Assembly (NCBI GenBank): GCA_946479515.1
Contig: CAMLGF010000068.1
Coordinates: 1 to 20,179, forward strand
Source: an uncultured Pseudomonadota bacterium
Lineage (GTDB): Bacteria > Pseudomonadota > Gammaproteobacteria > Steroidobacterales > Steroidobacteraceae
Length of the DNA: 20,179 nt
Direction: 5' to 3'
Shown piece by piece: positions 10,781 to 17,750 of the stretch (positions are counted from its first letter, which is position 1; each line of letters begins with the position of its first letter). The translations under genes were made by a program, and so were the position numbers. Below the pieces are notes generated by a model, which was not told the DNA's origin, searched no databases, and was given only the letters and a program-made list of their open reading frames with translations.

Positions 10781-12922
10781 TCAACGCGGCGTGAGCTCGA
10801 TGCCGCCGATCACCCAGATGGGATCCAGCTTCGAACGCGTGAAGAGGAAGCAGATGTCGTGCCTGCCCTCCTGGTCCAGCAGGATGGGCGCGAGCGGCGT
10901 CAGGCTCTGGTTGCGCACCGCCGGCTCCAGCGACGCCGTGGCCAGCGGCGGGCCCTCGCAGGTGTCGAGGCGCAGCTCCAGCTCGCCATCGCGAGTGGCC
11001 GGCCTGGGCAGCGGAATTTTCGCGGTGGCCTGCTTGCCGATCTGGAAGTTGAACGGAATCTGGCCGACGGTGGCTCGCACCGAGCCCACCTGCGACAGAT
11101 CCGCGTCCTTCCAGAGCCAGCAGGGGTTGGTGACGTTCACCAGGTACACGGCGCGTTCGCCGTCGATGGGCGCGTCGTCCTCCAGTGAGAGTAGATAGCC
11201 ATCGTCGCACGGCGCGAGGTCGTGGCTCACGCGGCGGCGCGCGCCCGGCGTGGTCTGCACCTCGCGTGCGTAACGGATGCCCAGGCTGTCGTAGCGCGGC
11301 AGCTGCGCCTCCAGGCGGCGCTGGAAGTCGTTCCAACCGATGCGCGCCGGCGCGGACCAGGCCACTTCCGCCAGCGCGGCGACGCGTGGATAGGCCATGT
11401 AGGTGACGCGATCCTCGGTGCGCATGAATTCCGCCCAGAGATTGGCCTGCACGCCGAGAATGTGCTGCCGCTGCGCCTGCGGAATGGACTCGGGCTCCGG
11501 CTGGAACCGGTACACCATCTCCAGCGACAGCGTGTTGCCACGGCCCGGGGACAGATCGCCCGCGCTCTGCCAGTGGTCGAAGTAGAGATCGGGCGCCGGC
11601 GTCAGCACGGTGTCGTGCCCCGCCTTCGCCGCGGCGATGGCGCCGTCGATGCCGCGCCAGGACATCACGGTGGCATTGGGCGCGAGGCCGCCCTCGAGTA
11701 TCTCGTCCCAGCCGATGAGCTTGCGGCCCCTGGAGCCGATGAACTTCTCCATGCGCTGGATGAAGTAGCTCTGCAACGCATGCTCGTCGGCGATGCCCAG
11801 CTGCTTCATGCGCGCCTGCACGCGCGGCGATCGCTGCCACTCGTCCTTCTCGGCCTCGTCACCGCCCACGTGGATGTACTGGCCGGGAAAGAGCTGGATG
11901 ACCTCGTCGAGCACGTTCTCCAGGAACTGGAACGTGCCCTCCTCGACGTTGAACAGCGTGGGATAGATGCCCCAATCGGATGGCACCGCCTTCGGCAACT
12001 TCGCACCGCTCACGCCCAGCTCGGGGTAGGCGACCACCGCGGCACTGGCGTGCCCGGGCATTTCGATCTCCGGCACGAGGGTGACGTGGCGCGCGGCGGC
12101 GTGCGCCACCACCTCACGGATCTGCTCCTGCGTGTAGAAGCCGCCGATGACGCGCGGCTTGCCGGTCTTCGGATCGATGTCCGCGGCCGGCGCGGCACCC
12201 GCGGGCACGCGCCAGGCACCCACCGAGGTGAGCCTGGGATACTTCCTGATCTGGATTCGCCAGCCCTGGTCGTCGGTGAGATGCCAGTGCAGCGTGTTCA
12301 GCTTGTGCAGCGACATCCAGTCGATGAACTGCTTGACGTACTCCACCGACTGGAAGTGGCGCGCGGAATCCAGCATCAGGCCACGCCAGGCGAAGCGCGG
12401 AGAGTCGGTGATCTTCAGCGCCGGGACGTTCACACCGATACCCTGCTGCGGCCCGGCGGTCGCGAGCTGCCACAGCGTCACGCCGCCGTAGAACAGGCCG
12501 GCGGGCGTCGCGGCGGTGACAGTCACACGGTCCGTGGCCGCCACCAGCGAATAGCCTTCGGCGCCGAGCGCCTGCTGACTCGGGTCGAGTACGAAATTCA
12601 CCGCACCCGAACGCGGCGCGGCCTGCTTCGGCGACGCCAGGCCGAGATCGCGCAGCCGGTTCATGAGATCGACGAAATACTGCGCGGTCTGGCGCGCGCC
12701 TTCTCCGCCCGTGAAGGTCACGTCGGTGCCGCCGTCGATGTGCATGACGCCCTCGGCCGCGGTGACCTCCCGCGGCGCCGGGATCACGTTGGCGAACCCG
12801 GGCGCGGCGCCCGGCTTGTGCGCGCCGGCAGGCGACGTGGGTGCGCCGCAGGCGGCGAGCAGCCCGGCACCCACGGCAGCGGAGCACGCCAGGACCAGAA
12901 ATGACAGGTGCTGTTTTTTCAT
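10781..12922 (-). CDS. GH20 beta-N-acetylhexosaminidase, lipoprotein
   Basis: This 713-residue enzyme would cleave terminal GlcNAc from chitooligosaccharides. A lipoprotein signal (M-K-K-Q-H, lipobox L-A-A-C) places Cys25 as the anchor. Gly follows it, so outer-membrane sorting is likely. A GH20b-type N-domain (~44-172) precedes the catalytic barrel (~178-525). The barrel carries the substrate-assisted pair Asp355-Glu356 in H-V-G-G-D-E, plus W-H-L-T-D-D-Q-G-W and P-E-I-E-M-P-G-H. The last ~155 residues (~556-713) look like a beta-rich accessory module and contain all four cysteines of the mature chain other than Cys25 (572, 601, 655, 691). I chose the ATG at 12920-12922 because GAGGGG lies 6 bases upstream and it starts the signal peptide; a start 30 codons earlier would bury that signal. 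It is the first gene of the nagFE operon and lies 169 bp after the receptor gene. Confidence 0.95.
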   Translation of the reverse strand: MKKQHLSFLVLACSAAVGAGLLAACGAPTSPAGAHKPGAAPGFANVIPAPREVTAAEGVMHIDGGTDVTFTGGEGARQTAQYFVDLMNRLRDLGLASPKQAAPRSGAVNFVLDPSQQALGAEGYSLVAATDRVTVTAATPAGLFYGGVTLWQLATAGPQQGIGVNVPALKITDSPRFAWRGLMLDSARHFQSVEYVKQFIDWMSLHKLNTLHWHLTDDQGWRIQIRKYPRLTSVGAWRVPAGAAPAADIDPKTGKPRVIGGFYTQEQIREVVAHAAARHVTLVPEIEMPGHASAAVVAYPELGVSGAKLPKAVPSDWGIYPTLFNVEEGTFQFLENVLDEVIQLFPGQYIHVGGDEAEKDEWQRSPRVQARMKQLGIADEHALQSYFIQRMEKFIGSRGRKLIGWDEILEGGLAPNATVMSWRGIDGAIAAAKAGHDTVLTPAPDLYFDHWQSAGDLSPGRGNTLSLEMVYRFQPEPESIPQAQRQHILGVQANLWAEFMRTEDRVTYMAYPRVAALAEVAWSAPARIGWNDFQRRLEAQLPRYDSLGIRYAREVQTTPGARRRVSHDLAPCDDGYLLSLEDDAPIDGERAVYLVNVTNPCWLWKDADLSQVGSVRATVGQIPFNFQIGKQATAKIPLPRPATRDGELELRLDTCEGPPLATASLEPAVRNQSLTPLAPILLDQEGRHDICFLFTRSKLDPIWVIGGIELTPR

Positions 12923-12972
12923 CCGGAACCCCTCAGGCATCGAACGCGCGGCCACCCACGGAGGCGTGCGCT

Positions 12973-12991
12973 GCAGGAACGTGAATCCTGC
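12973..12991. repeat. Short inverted repeat upstream of the hexosaminidase gene
   Basis: Arms GCAGGA (12973-12978) and TCCTGC (12986-12991) form a perfect 6-bp inverted repeat with a 7-base centre, 50 bases upstream of the hexosaminidase start. It is unlike the ATTGGTA half-sites of the GntR control region. It could be a leader hairpin or a second regulator's site; no function can be shown. Confidence 0.3.
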
Positions 12992-13054
12992 CTGATATAA
13001 ACGCGCAAGCAACTCGCGGCGGGCGAACCCCGGCGCGCCCGACGCGGCCTGAAT

Positions 13055-13084
13055 GGCCCGCAGCCCCGGACGGGACCGCGGGCC
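13055..13084 (-). other. GC-rich hairpin between receptor and hexosaminidase genes
   Basis: Arms 13055-13061 and 13078-13084 pair perfectly over 7 bp, with a possible small inner stem of three C against three G. It begins 7 bases after the receptor stop codon on the minus strand. No U-run follows, so it is at best a partial or Rho-assisted terminator, or a processing or stability hairpin that lets receptor mRNA outlast the downstream part. No clear promoter is visible in the remaining ~130 bp before the hexosaminidase. Confidence 0.45.
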
Positions 13085-13091
13085 GCCCGTC

Positions 13092-15767
13092 TCAGAACCT
13101 GGCCCGGAGGTTGAGGTAGAACTGCCGACCGTTGTTGTAGAACGCGGTGGGAGCCGTCGCGCTCTGGTAGTAGTTCAGTTCCGGGCTGTTCAGGTTCAGC
13201 GCGTCCAGATTGAGGCTGAGCCAATCGTTTGGCTTGTACGAGAGGGTCAGCGACAGCGTACCGAAGTCGTCCTGGTAGTACGGGTTCGCGCCCGACAGGC
13301 CGATCAGGAACGAAGTGCGGTACGTGTAGTTAGCCCGCGCCGCGAACATCCGGTTCTCGAAGTAGGCACCCAGGTTGTAGGTGTCCTTCGACGTGCCCAC
13401 CAGGTGATTGCTGCCGTCGGCCCAGGTGTGCGCGGTCCTGCCATCCGCGTACGTGTAGTTGGCGCTGATGCCGAACGATTCGCCGATGGGCTGTTCGTAC
13501 ACCAGCTCCAGGCCCGTCACCGAGGCGTTGGAGTTGACGGGAACCGACACGAGGTAGGTCTCGAGCTGGTTGCTGAGCTCGCTGAACAGCTGCCGGTTCT
13601 CCGTGCCGAAGGCGACGTAATCCTGCAGGTCCAGCGAGAAGGCACCGACGGACAGCAGGCCCCGCGGCATGAAGTACCACTCGAGGTTGCCGTCGAAGTT
13701 GGTCGACAGCACGGGCTTGAGATGCGGGTTGCCGCCGCCACCGGTCTTGTTCAGGTCCGAGCCCCAGCTCGAGGCACCCAGGGCCGAGAAATCCGGCAGG
13801 GTCATGGTCTGCGAGGCGGCGAAGCGGAACACCACGTCCTCGGCCATGTGGAACTTCAGGTTGGCGCTCGGCAGCACCTTGCTGCGCTGGTTGCTGGTGT
13901 TCTGGTGGATCCAGTTGCCGAACAGGCTGCTGACATCGGCGTTCGCCGCGTTGGCCACTGCCTGGTAGGAGTTGATCTGCTGGTCGATGTCGACGTAGCG
14001 CAGGCCGACATTGCCGCTCCACTCGCCGCCGCCGAAGTTCGCCTGCGCGTAGGCGGCGAGGTTCTTCTCGGCCACCTTCCACTCGCCGCCGTAGTTGTGG
14101 CGGCCCGACGGGCCGTCGTCGTCCGACAGCCAGGTGGAATTGGCGAGGATGGCGTCGCGCATCGCGCCCGGCGTGAAGTACCACAGGTCGCGCGGGAAAT
14201 CGCCGCCGACGCCGCTGGCGAAGTCACCGGGATAGGCGGCGGTCGCGCCGTTCTGCAGATCGGACCAGATGTCGCCGGGGCTCGCTCCCTCGGGCGACCG
14301 CGTCTCGCGCTCGTGATCGGCATAGCGGGCGCCGAAGTCGAGCGACTTGAGCGCGCCGCGATCGAGGTCCTTGCGGAAATCCATGGTGATCCAGTCTTCG
14401 TTGTCGAGCGCGCTGACCTGTTGATTGCCCCAGGTGCCGAAGCCCGTGACGCCGGCGGGCGAGCTGTCCCCGCCCACGCTCCAGTCGAGGGGTTGGCTGG
14501 TGCCGTGGCTGGTCCAGCTCGCGCCGCCGCCGCGATTCGTGGTCACTTCGGCGATGAACTGGCGCGCCGTCGTGCCTTCGCCTTCGGTGGTGCCGAGCTG
14601 GGTAGTGAGGCGCAGCGTGTCGCCCAACTGCCAGTCGGCGTCGAAGGTGACGTAGTGGCTCCTGGCGCTGGCCTCGCGCGAAATCATGTCGTACACCGCA
14701 TAGTCGCGGCCGGCCACGCCGGCGTAGGTCGCCTGGGTGAGCACGCCGTTCTCGACCACGTAGCCCGCCTCGGGCGCCTGCGCCCGCGCGAAGTTGCCGC
14801 CCCAGAGCATGAAATTGCGGTTGTAGTTGTTCGCATCCATGTCGGAGAGGAAGCCGCTCAGTCCCAGGGTCAGGTTGTCGGTGGGCTTGAATTGCACTTC
14901 CAGCAGCCCGCCGGTGCGATCGCGGACCTGTTCGAACAGCGTCGCGCCGATGAGGCCCGGCGCCTGTACCCCCACGAGATCCGGATTGGTGGCGGCGACC
15001 GGGTCGCTGGCCGCGATGGTGAAGAAGCCACCGGGAATTTCCTGCGCATCGCGGCGCAGTGATCGCTCCTGCTTGAACACCTGCAGCAGCACGCCGAAAG
15101 TGCCCTGGTCGTTGCGGTAGTTGAACAGGCCCGACAGCTGCGGATCGTACGAGTCCGCCTGGTCCGAATACACGCTGCCGAGCGAGGCCTCGAAGGTCAC
15201 CGGCTTGTCGAATTGAAACGGCTTGCGCGTGATGATGTTGACCGTGCCGGTGGTGCCGCCTTCCTGCAGCCGCGCATGCGAGGACTTGTTGACCTCCACG
15301 GAATTGACCAGCTCCGACGGCAGCAGCGTGTAGCTGACGCTGCGGCCGACGTTGTTGCCCTGGCTCAGCACGAACCAGTCGGCCGAGCCCACGCTGTGCC
15401 CGTTGATCAGCGTCTGGGTCAGGCTGGGGCTGGTGCCACGCAGGCTGACGCGATCGGATTCGTCGAAGCCGCCTTCATCGGCGCTCGAGGAGCTGATGTT
15501 CACGCCGGGCAGGCCGCGCAGCGCGTCGGCCACGTTGTGCGCCGGCAGCTTGCCGATGTCCTCGGCGGTCACGACTTCCAGGCGCGCGTCGGCATCGCGC
15601 TTCACGTCGAGCGACTGCTGCAGGCTGGCGCGGATGCCCGTGACGACGATCTCCCCGACGTCTTCACTCTCCGCGGTGGCCGTCGCCGCCGTCTGGGCCG
15701 ATGCGGACTGGTGGTACAAGGCGAACGCAATCGCTGTCCCGAGCAGCGTCGATCGTCTGATGTTCAT
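13092..15767 (-). CDS. TonB-dependent outer-membrane receptor, probably for chitooligosaccharides/GlcNAc
   Basis: This 891-residue receptor would import sugar oligomers across the outer membrane using TonB-ExbBD energy. The signal peptide is residues 1-24 (cleavage after S-A-S-A). A TonB box-like E-I-V-V-T-G follows at ~39-44, then the plug domain (~55-190, with V-A-D-A-L-R-G-L-P-G-V and V-S-L-R-G-T) and a 22-strand-type barrel ending in Phe, as outer-membrane proteins do. It has no N-terminal secretin-like signalling domain. It resembles the large Xanthomonas/Caulobacter carbohydrate receptor group (TIGR01782 type). I chose ATG 15765-15767, because the longer frame's ATG (15813-15815) falls inside the proposed -10 box and spoils the signal peptide. 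The ribosome site is weak. Substrate is inferred from the divergent GntR-nagB-nagA genes and the downstream hexosaminidase and PTS genes. Confidence 0.93.
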   Translation of the reverse strand: MNIRRSTLLGTAIAFALYHQSASAQTAATATAESEDVGEIVVTGIRASLQQSLDVKRDADARLEVVTAEDIGKLPAHNVADALRGLPGVNISSSSADEGGFDESDRVSLRGTSPSLTQTLINGHSVGSADWFVLSQGNNVGRSVSYTLLPSELVNSVEVNKSSHARLQEGGTTGTVNIITRKPFQFDKPVTFEASLGSVYSDQADSYDPQLSGLFNYRNDQGTFGVLLQVFKQERSLRRDAQEIPGGFFTIAASDPVAATNPDLVGVQAPGLIGATLFEQVRDRTGGLLEVQFKPTDNLTLGLSGFLSDMDANNYNRNFMLWGGNFARAQAPEAGYVVENGVLTQATYAGVAGRDYAVYDMISREASARSHYVTFDADWQLGDTLRLTTQLGTTEGEGTTARQFIAEVTTNRGGGASWTSHGTSQPLDWSVGGDSSPAGVTGFGTWGNQQVSALDNEDWITMDFRKDLDRGALKSLDFGARYADHERETRSPEGASPGDIWSDLQNGATAAYPGDFASGVGGDFPRDLWYFTPGAMRDAILANSTWLSDDDGPSGRHNYGGEWKVAEKNLAAYAQANFGGGEWSGNVGLRYVDIDQQINSYQAVANAANADVSSLFGNWIHQNTSNQRSKVLPSANLKFHMAEDVVFRFAASQTMTLPDFSALGASSWGSDLNKTGGGGNPHLKPVLSTNFDGNLEWYFMPRGLLSVGAFSLDLQDYVAFGTENRQLFSELSNQLETYLVSVPVNSNASVTGLELVYEQPIGESFGISANYTYADGRTAHTWADGSNHLVGTSKDTYNLGAYFENRMFAARANYTYRTSFLIGLSGANPYYQDDFGTLSLTLSYKPNDWLSLNLDALNLNSPELNYYQSATAPTAFYNNGRQFYLNLRARF

Positions 15768-15813
15768 AGTGTTTCCAACCCCTGGTTGTTTTGTGGCAGA
15801 CCAATTGAAGTCC

Positions 15814-15843
15814 ACTATAGTACCAATCGTAAGAAAATGCCAA
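15814..15843 (-). promoter_or_regulatory. Promoter of the TonB receptor gene, with embedded operator half-site
   Basis: On the minus strand TTGGCA (plus 15838-15843) and TATAGT (plus 15814-15819) are separated by 18 bases, a good sigma-70 match. The spacer contains ATTGGTA (plus 15821-15827), the half-site repeated through this region, and ACTATAGT (15814-15821) is itself palindromic. A bound GntR protein would sit between -35 and -10 and block polymerase. The predicted start is near 15807, giving a leader of about 40 bases. Confidence 0.65.
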
Positions 15844-15852
15844 GCCGGTTTG

Positions 15853-15877
15853 ATACCAATGCAAGCCTTATCGGTAT
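15853..15877. promoter_or_regulatory. Probable GntR operator, inverted ATACCAAT/ATCGGTAT
   Basis: ATACCAAT (15853-15860) faces ATCGGTAT (15870-15877), matching as an inverted repeat in 7 of 8 positions around a 9-base centre. It lies upstream of the receptor -35 box. With ACCAAT at 15800-15805 and 15822-15827 it makes a series of repeated half-sites across the divergent region. Confidence 0.5.
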
Positions 15878-15937
15878 TAGCACGAATTTTCAGTCAGTTA
15901 TGTGGCCACCTGTCGGCCGCACACCACAAAATGGTAT

Positions 15938-15952
15938 TGTATTGGTAATACA
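15938..15952. promoter_or_regulatory. Perfect palindromic operator upstream of the GntR gene
   Basis: TGTATT and AATACA form a perfect 6-bp inverted repeat around GGT, overlapping an ATTGGTA half-site (15941-15947). A further GGTATT lies just upstream at 15933-15938. It is 38 bases before the TTG start of the GntR gene, where the promoter is expected, so autorepression is likely. The binding protein is inferred from adjacency; HutC-type GntR regulators bind such short palindromes. Confidence 0.65.
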
Positions 15953-15990
15953 TCGATGGCATTGTTCAGGCACTTCAACGGGAGATCGTC

Positions 15991-16734
15991 TTGCCCACCC
16001 TTTCGCAGGTCCTGCCGCCGCTCGATGAGTCGAGTGCGCAGCCGCTCTACCAGCAACTGCAGCGCGGCCTGCGCGCGGCCATCGAGAGCCGGACGATCGC
16101 GCCCGACGACGCGTTGCCGCCCGAACGTGACCTGGCCGAGATGCTCAAGGTGTCGCGCATCACCGTGCGCAAGGCCATCGACGAACTGGTCGAAGAAGGG
16201 CTGCTGGTGCGCAAGCAGGGCTCCGGCACCTTCGTCAGCAACCGCGTCGAGAAGAACTTTGCCAAGCTCACGTCGTTCTCCGAGGACATGCGTGCGCGGG
16301 GCCGCGAGCCGCGCAGCGTGTGGCTGAACCGCGCCGAGGGCACGGTGACCCCGGAAGAATCGCTCACGCTGCGCTCGAGCCCGGGCACACCCGTGTATCG
16401 CTTCCATCGCATCCGCTACGCCGACGACGCGCCCATGGCGCTGGAATACGCCACGGTGCTCGCGAGCTGCCTGCCCTCGCTCGACGCGGTGGAGAGTTCG
16501 CTGTACGAGGCGCTCGAGAAGACCGGCAACCGGCCGGTGCGCGCGCTGCAACGGCTGCGCGCCGTGCTGCTCACCGGCGAACAGGCCAAACTACTCAAGG
16601 CGCAGGAGCGTGACGCGGGGCTGCTGGTGGCGCGCGTGGGCTATCTCAAGGATGGCCAGGCCGTCGAGTTCTCGCAGTCGTACTACCGCGGTGACATCTA
16701 CGATTTCGTCGCGGAGCTCAGCACACCCTCGTGA
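15991..16734 (+). CDS. nagQ: GntR/HutC-family transcriptional repressor of GlcNAc genes
   Basis: This 247-residue regulator has an N-terminal winged helix-turn-helix (~17-84: L-P-P-E-R-D-L-A, then V-S-R-I-T-V-R-K-A-I-D-E-L and the wing Q-G-S-G-T-F-V) and a C-terminal UTRA effector domain (~90-240) ending in S-Y-Y-R-G-D. UTRA regulators of amino-sugar genes usually sense GlcNAc-6-phosphate or glucosamine-6-phosphate. The start is TTG at 15991-15993, with GGAG six bases upstream. In that frame a stop lies at 15946-15948 and no ATG or GTG occurs between, so TTG is the only plausible start. Its TGA overlaps the next start as GTGA. Position among nag genes suggests a NagQ/NagR-type role; the symbol is a context-based assignment. 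Confidence 0.9.
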   Translation: MPTLSQVLPPLDESSAQPLYQQLQRGLRAAIESRTIAPDDALPPERDLAEMLKVSRITVRKAIDELVEEGLLVRKQGSGTFVSNRVEKNFAKLTSFSEDMRARGREPRSVWLNRAEGTVTPEESLTLRSSPGTPVYRFHRIRYADDAPMALEYATVLASCLPSLDAVESSLYEALEKTGNRPVRALQRLRAVLLTGEQAKLLKAQERDAGLLVARVGYLKDGQAVEFSQSYYRGDIYDFVAELSTPS

Positions 16735-17750
16735 GCAGTCGCATGTTCCAGGAGGCCGCGCAGGCGGCCGGCGTGGTACGCACGCAGCTGGCGCGCAATG
16801 CCGGGGTGCTCGCCGCGCTCGGCAACCGGCTGCGACACCAGAAGCCGCGGGCCGTCGTCACCTGCGCGCGCGGCAGCTCGGACCACGCCGCGACCTACGC
16901 GAAGTATCTCATCGAGGCATACACCGGCGTGCTCACCTCGTCGGCCGCGCCGTCGGTCACCTCCATCTACGAAGCGCACGGCGAAATGCGCGGCGTGCTG
17001 TTCCTGGCCATCTCGCAATCCGGCCAGAGCCCGGACCTGCTGGCCGCGGCGCGCGCCGCGCAGGCAGGCGGCGCGACCACCCTTGCCCTGTGCAACACCG
17101 AGGACGCGCCGCTCATGCAATTGGCCGACGTGGCCGTGCCCTTGCACGCGGGCGCGGAGACCAGTGTCGCGGCCACCAAGTCGTACATCGCTTCGCTGTC
17201 GGCCGTCGCCCAACTACTGGCCTGCTGGACCGACGATGCGGACCTGCTGCAGGCGCTGCCCGACACGCCAGAACTGTTGGCGCGAGCCTGGGAATGCGAC
17301 TGGAGTCCCATGGTCGATGCCTTGCGCGGCGCCGTGAACCTGTTCGTGGTGGCGCGCGGCTTCGGTCTCGGCGTGGCGCAGGAAGCGGCGCTCAAACTCA
17401 AGGAGACCTGCGGGCTGCACGCCGAGGCGTTCAGCTCGGCCGAAGTGAAGCACGGTCCCATGGCGCTGGTGCGCGCCGGGTTTCCGGTGCTGATGTTCAC
17501 GCAGGCGGACGACACCCGCGCGGGCACCGTCGAACTGGCGGCGGAGTTCGCGGCGCGCGGGGCGCGGGTACTGCTCGCGGGGGCGCACGCCCCCGGCGCC
17601 ACGACCTTGCCCGGCCTCGCCGCCCACCCCGTCATCGAACCTCTGCTGGCAATTCAGAGCTTCTATCGTGCCGCCGATGCGCTGGCGATGGCGCGCGGAC
17701 TCGATCCCGACCGGCCACCGCATCTGCACAAGGTCACCGAGACGCTCTGA
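16731..17750 (+). CDS. nagB-II: SIS-domain glucosamine-6-phosphate deaminase (NagB-II type)
   Basis: This 339-residue cytoplasmic protein has two sugar isomerase (SIS) domains like the C-terminal half of GlmS, but no glutaminase domain. The first has A-R-G-S-S-D-H (46-52) and the phosphosugar loop S-Q-S-G-Q-S-P-D (95-102), followed by A-T-K-S-Y. The second has L-K-L-K-E-T and E-V-K-H-G-P-M. The C-terminus L-D-P-D-R-P-P-H-L-H-K-V-T-E-T-L is typical of the group. These proteins replace the unrelated classical NagB and convert glucosamine-6-phosphate to fructose-6-phosphate and ammonia. The start GTG 16731-16733 overlaps the repressor stop, and the stop TGA shares one base with the nagA ATG. The position between repressor and nagA supports the deaminase role over an AgaS-like role on galactosamine. 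Confidence 0.92.
   Translation: MSSRMFQEAAQAAGVVRTQLARNAGVLAALGNRLRHQKPRAVVTCARGSSDHAATYAKYLIEAYTGVLTSSAAPSVTSIYEAHGEMRGVLFLAISQSGQSPDLLAAARAAQAGGATTLALCNTEDAPLMQLADVAVPLHAGAETSVAATKSYIASLSAVAQLLACWTDDADLLQALPDTPELLARAWECDWSPMVDALRGAVNLFVVARGFGLGVAQEAALKLKETCGLHAEAFSSAEVKHGPMALVRAGFPVLMFTQADDTRAGTVELAAEFAARGARVLLAGAHAPGATTLPGLAAHPVIEPLLAIQSFYRAADALAMARGLDPDRPPHLHKVTETL

Noticed and set aside
11222..12904. 560-codon plus-strand open frame over the hexosaminidase
   Set aside because: Antisense to conserved GH20 motifs, low-complexity composition and no ribosome site.
12923..13012. 30-codon longer start for the hexosaminidase
   Set aside because: Would place the lipoprotein signal in the interior; the chosen ATG has a good ribosome site.
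13053..15062. 669-codon plus-strand open frame over the TonB receptor
   Set aside because: Repetitive Val/Ala/Arg/Glu composition and no motif; it is a shadow of the receptor gene on the other strand.
15768..15815. Longer start of the TonB receptor at 15815
   Set aside because: The codon lies inside the proposed -10 box and adds a polar segment before an otherwise normal signal peptide.
16610..17749. N-terminal extension of the nagA frame (760 codons in total)
   Set aside because: Arg-rich shadow of the deaminase. The true nagA begins at the ATG overlapping the deaminase stop and gives the normal family length.
16731..17750. Alternative reading as GlmS, AgaS or a generic SIS regulator
   Set aside because: There is no glutaminase domain and no helix-turn-helix, and the gene lies between a GntR repressor and nagA, which fits a NagB-II deaminase best.
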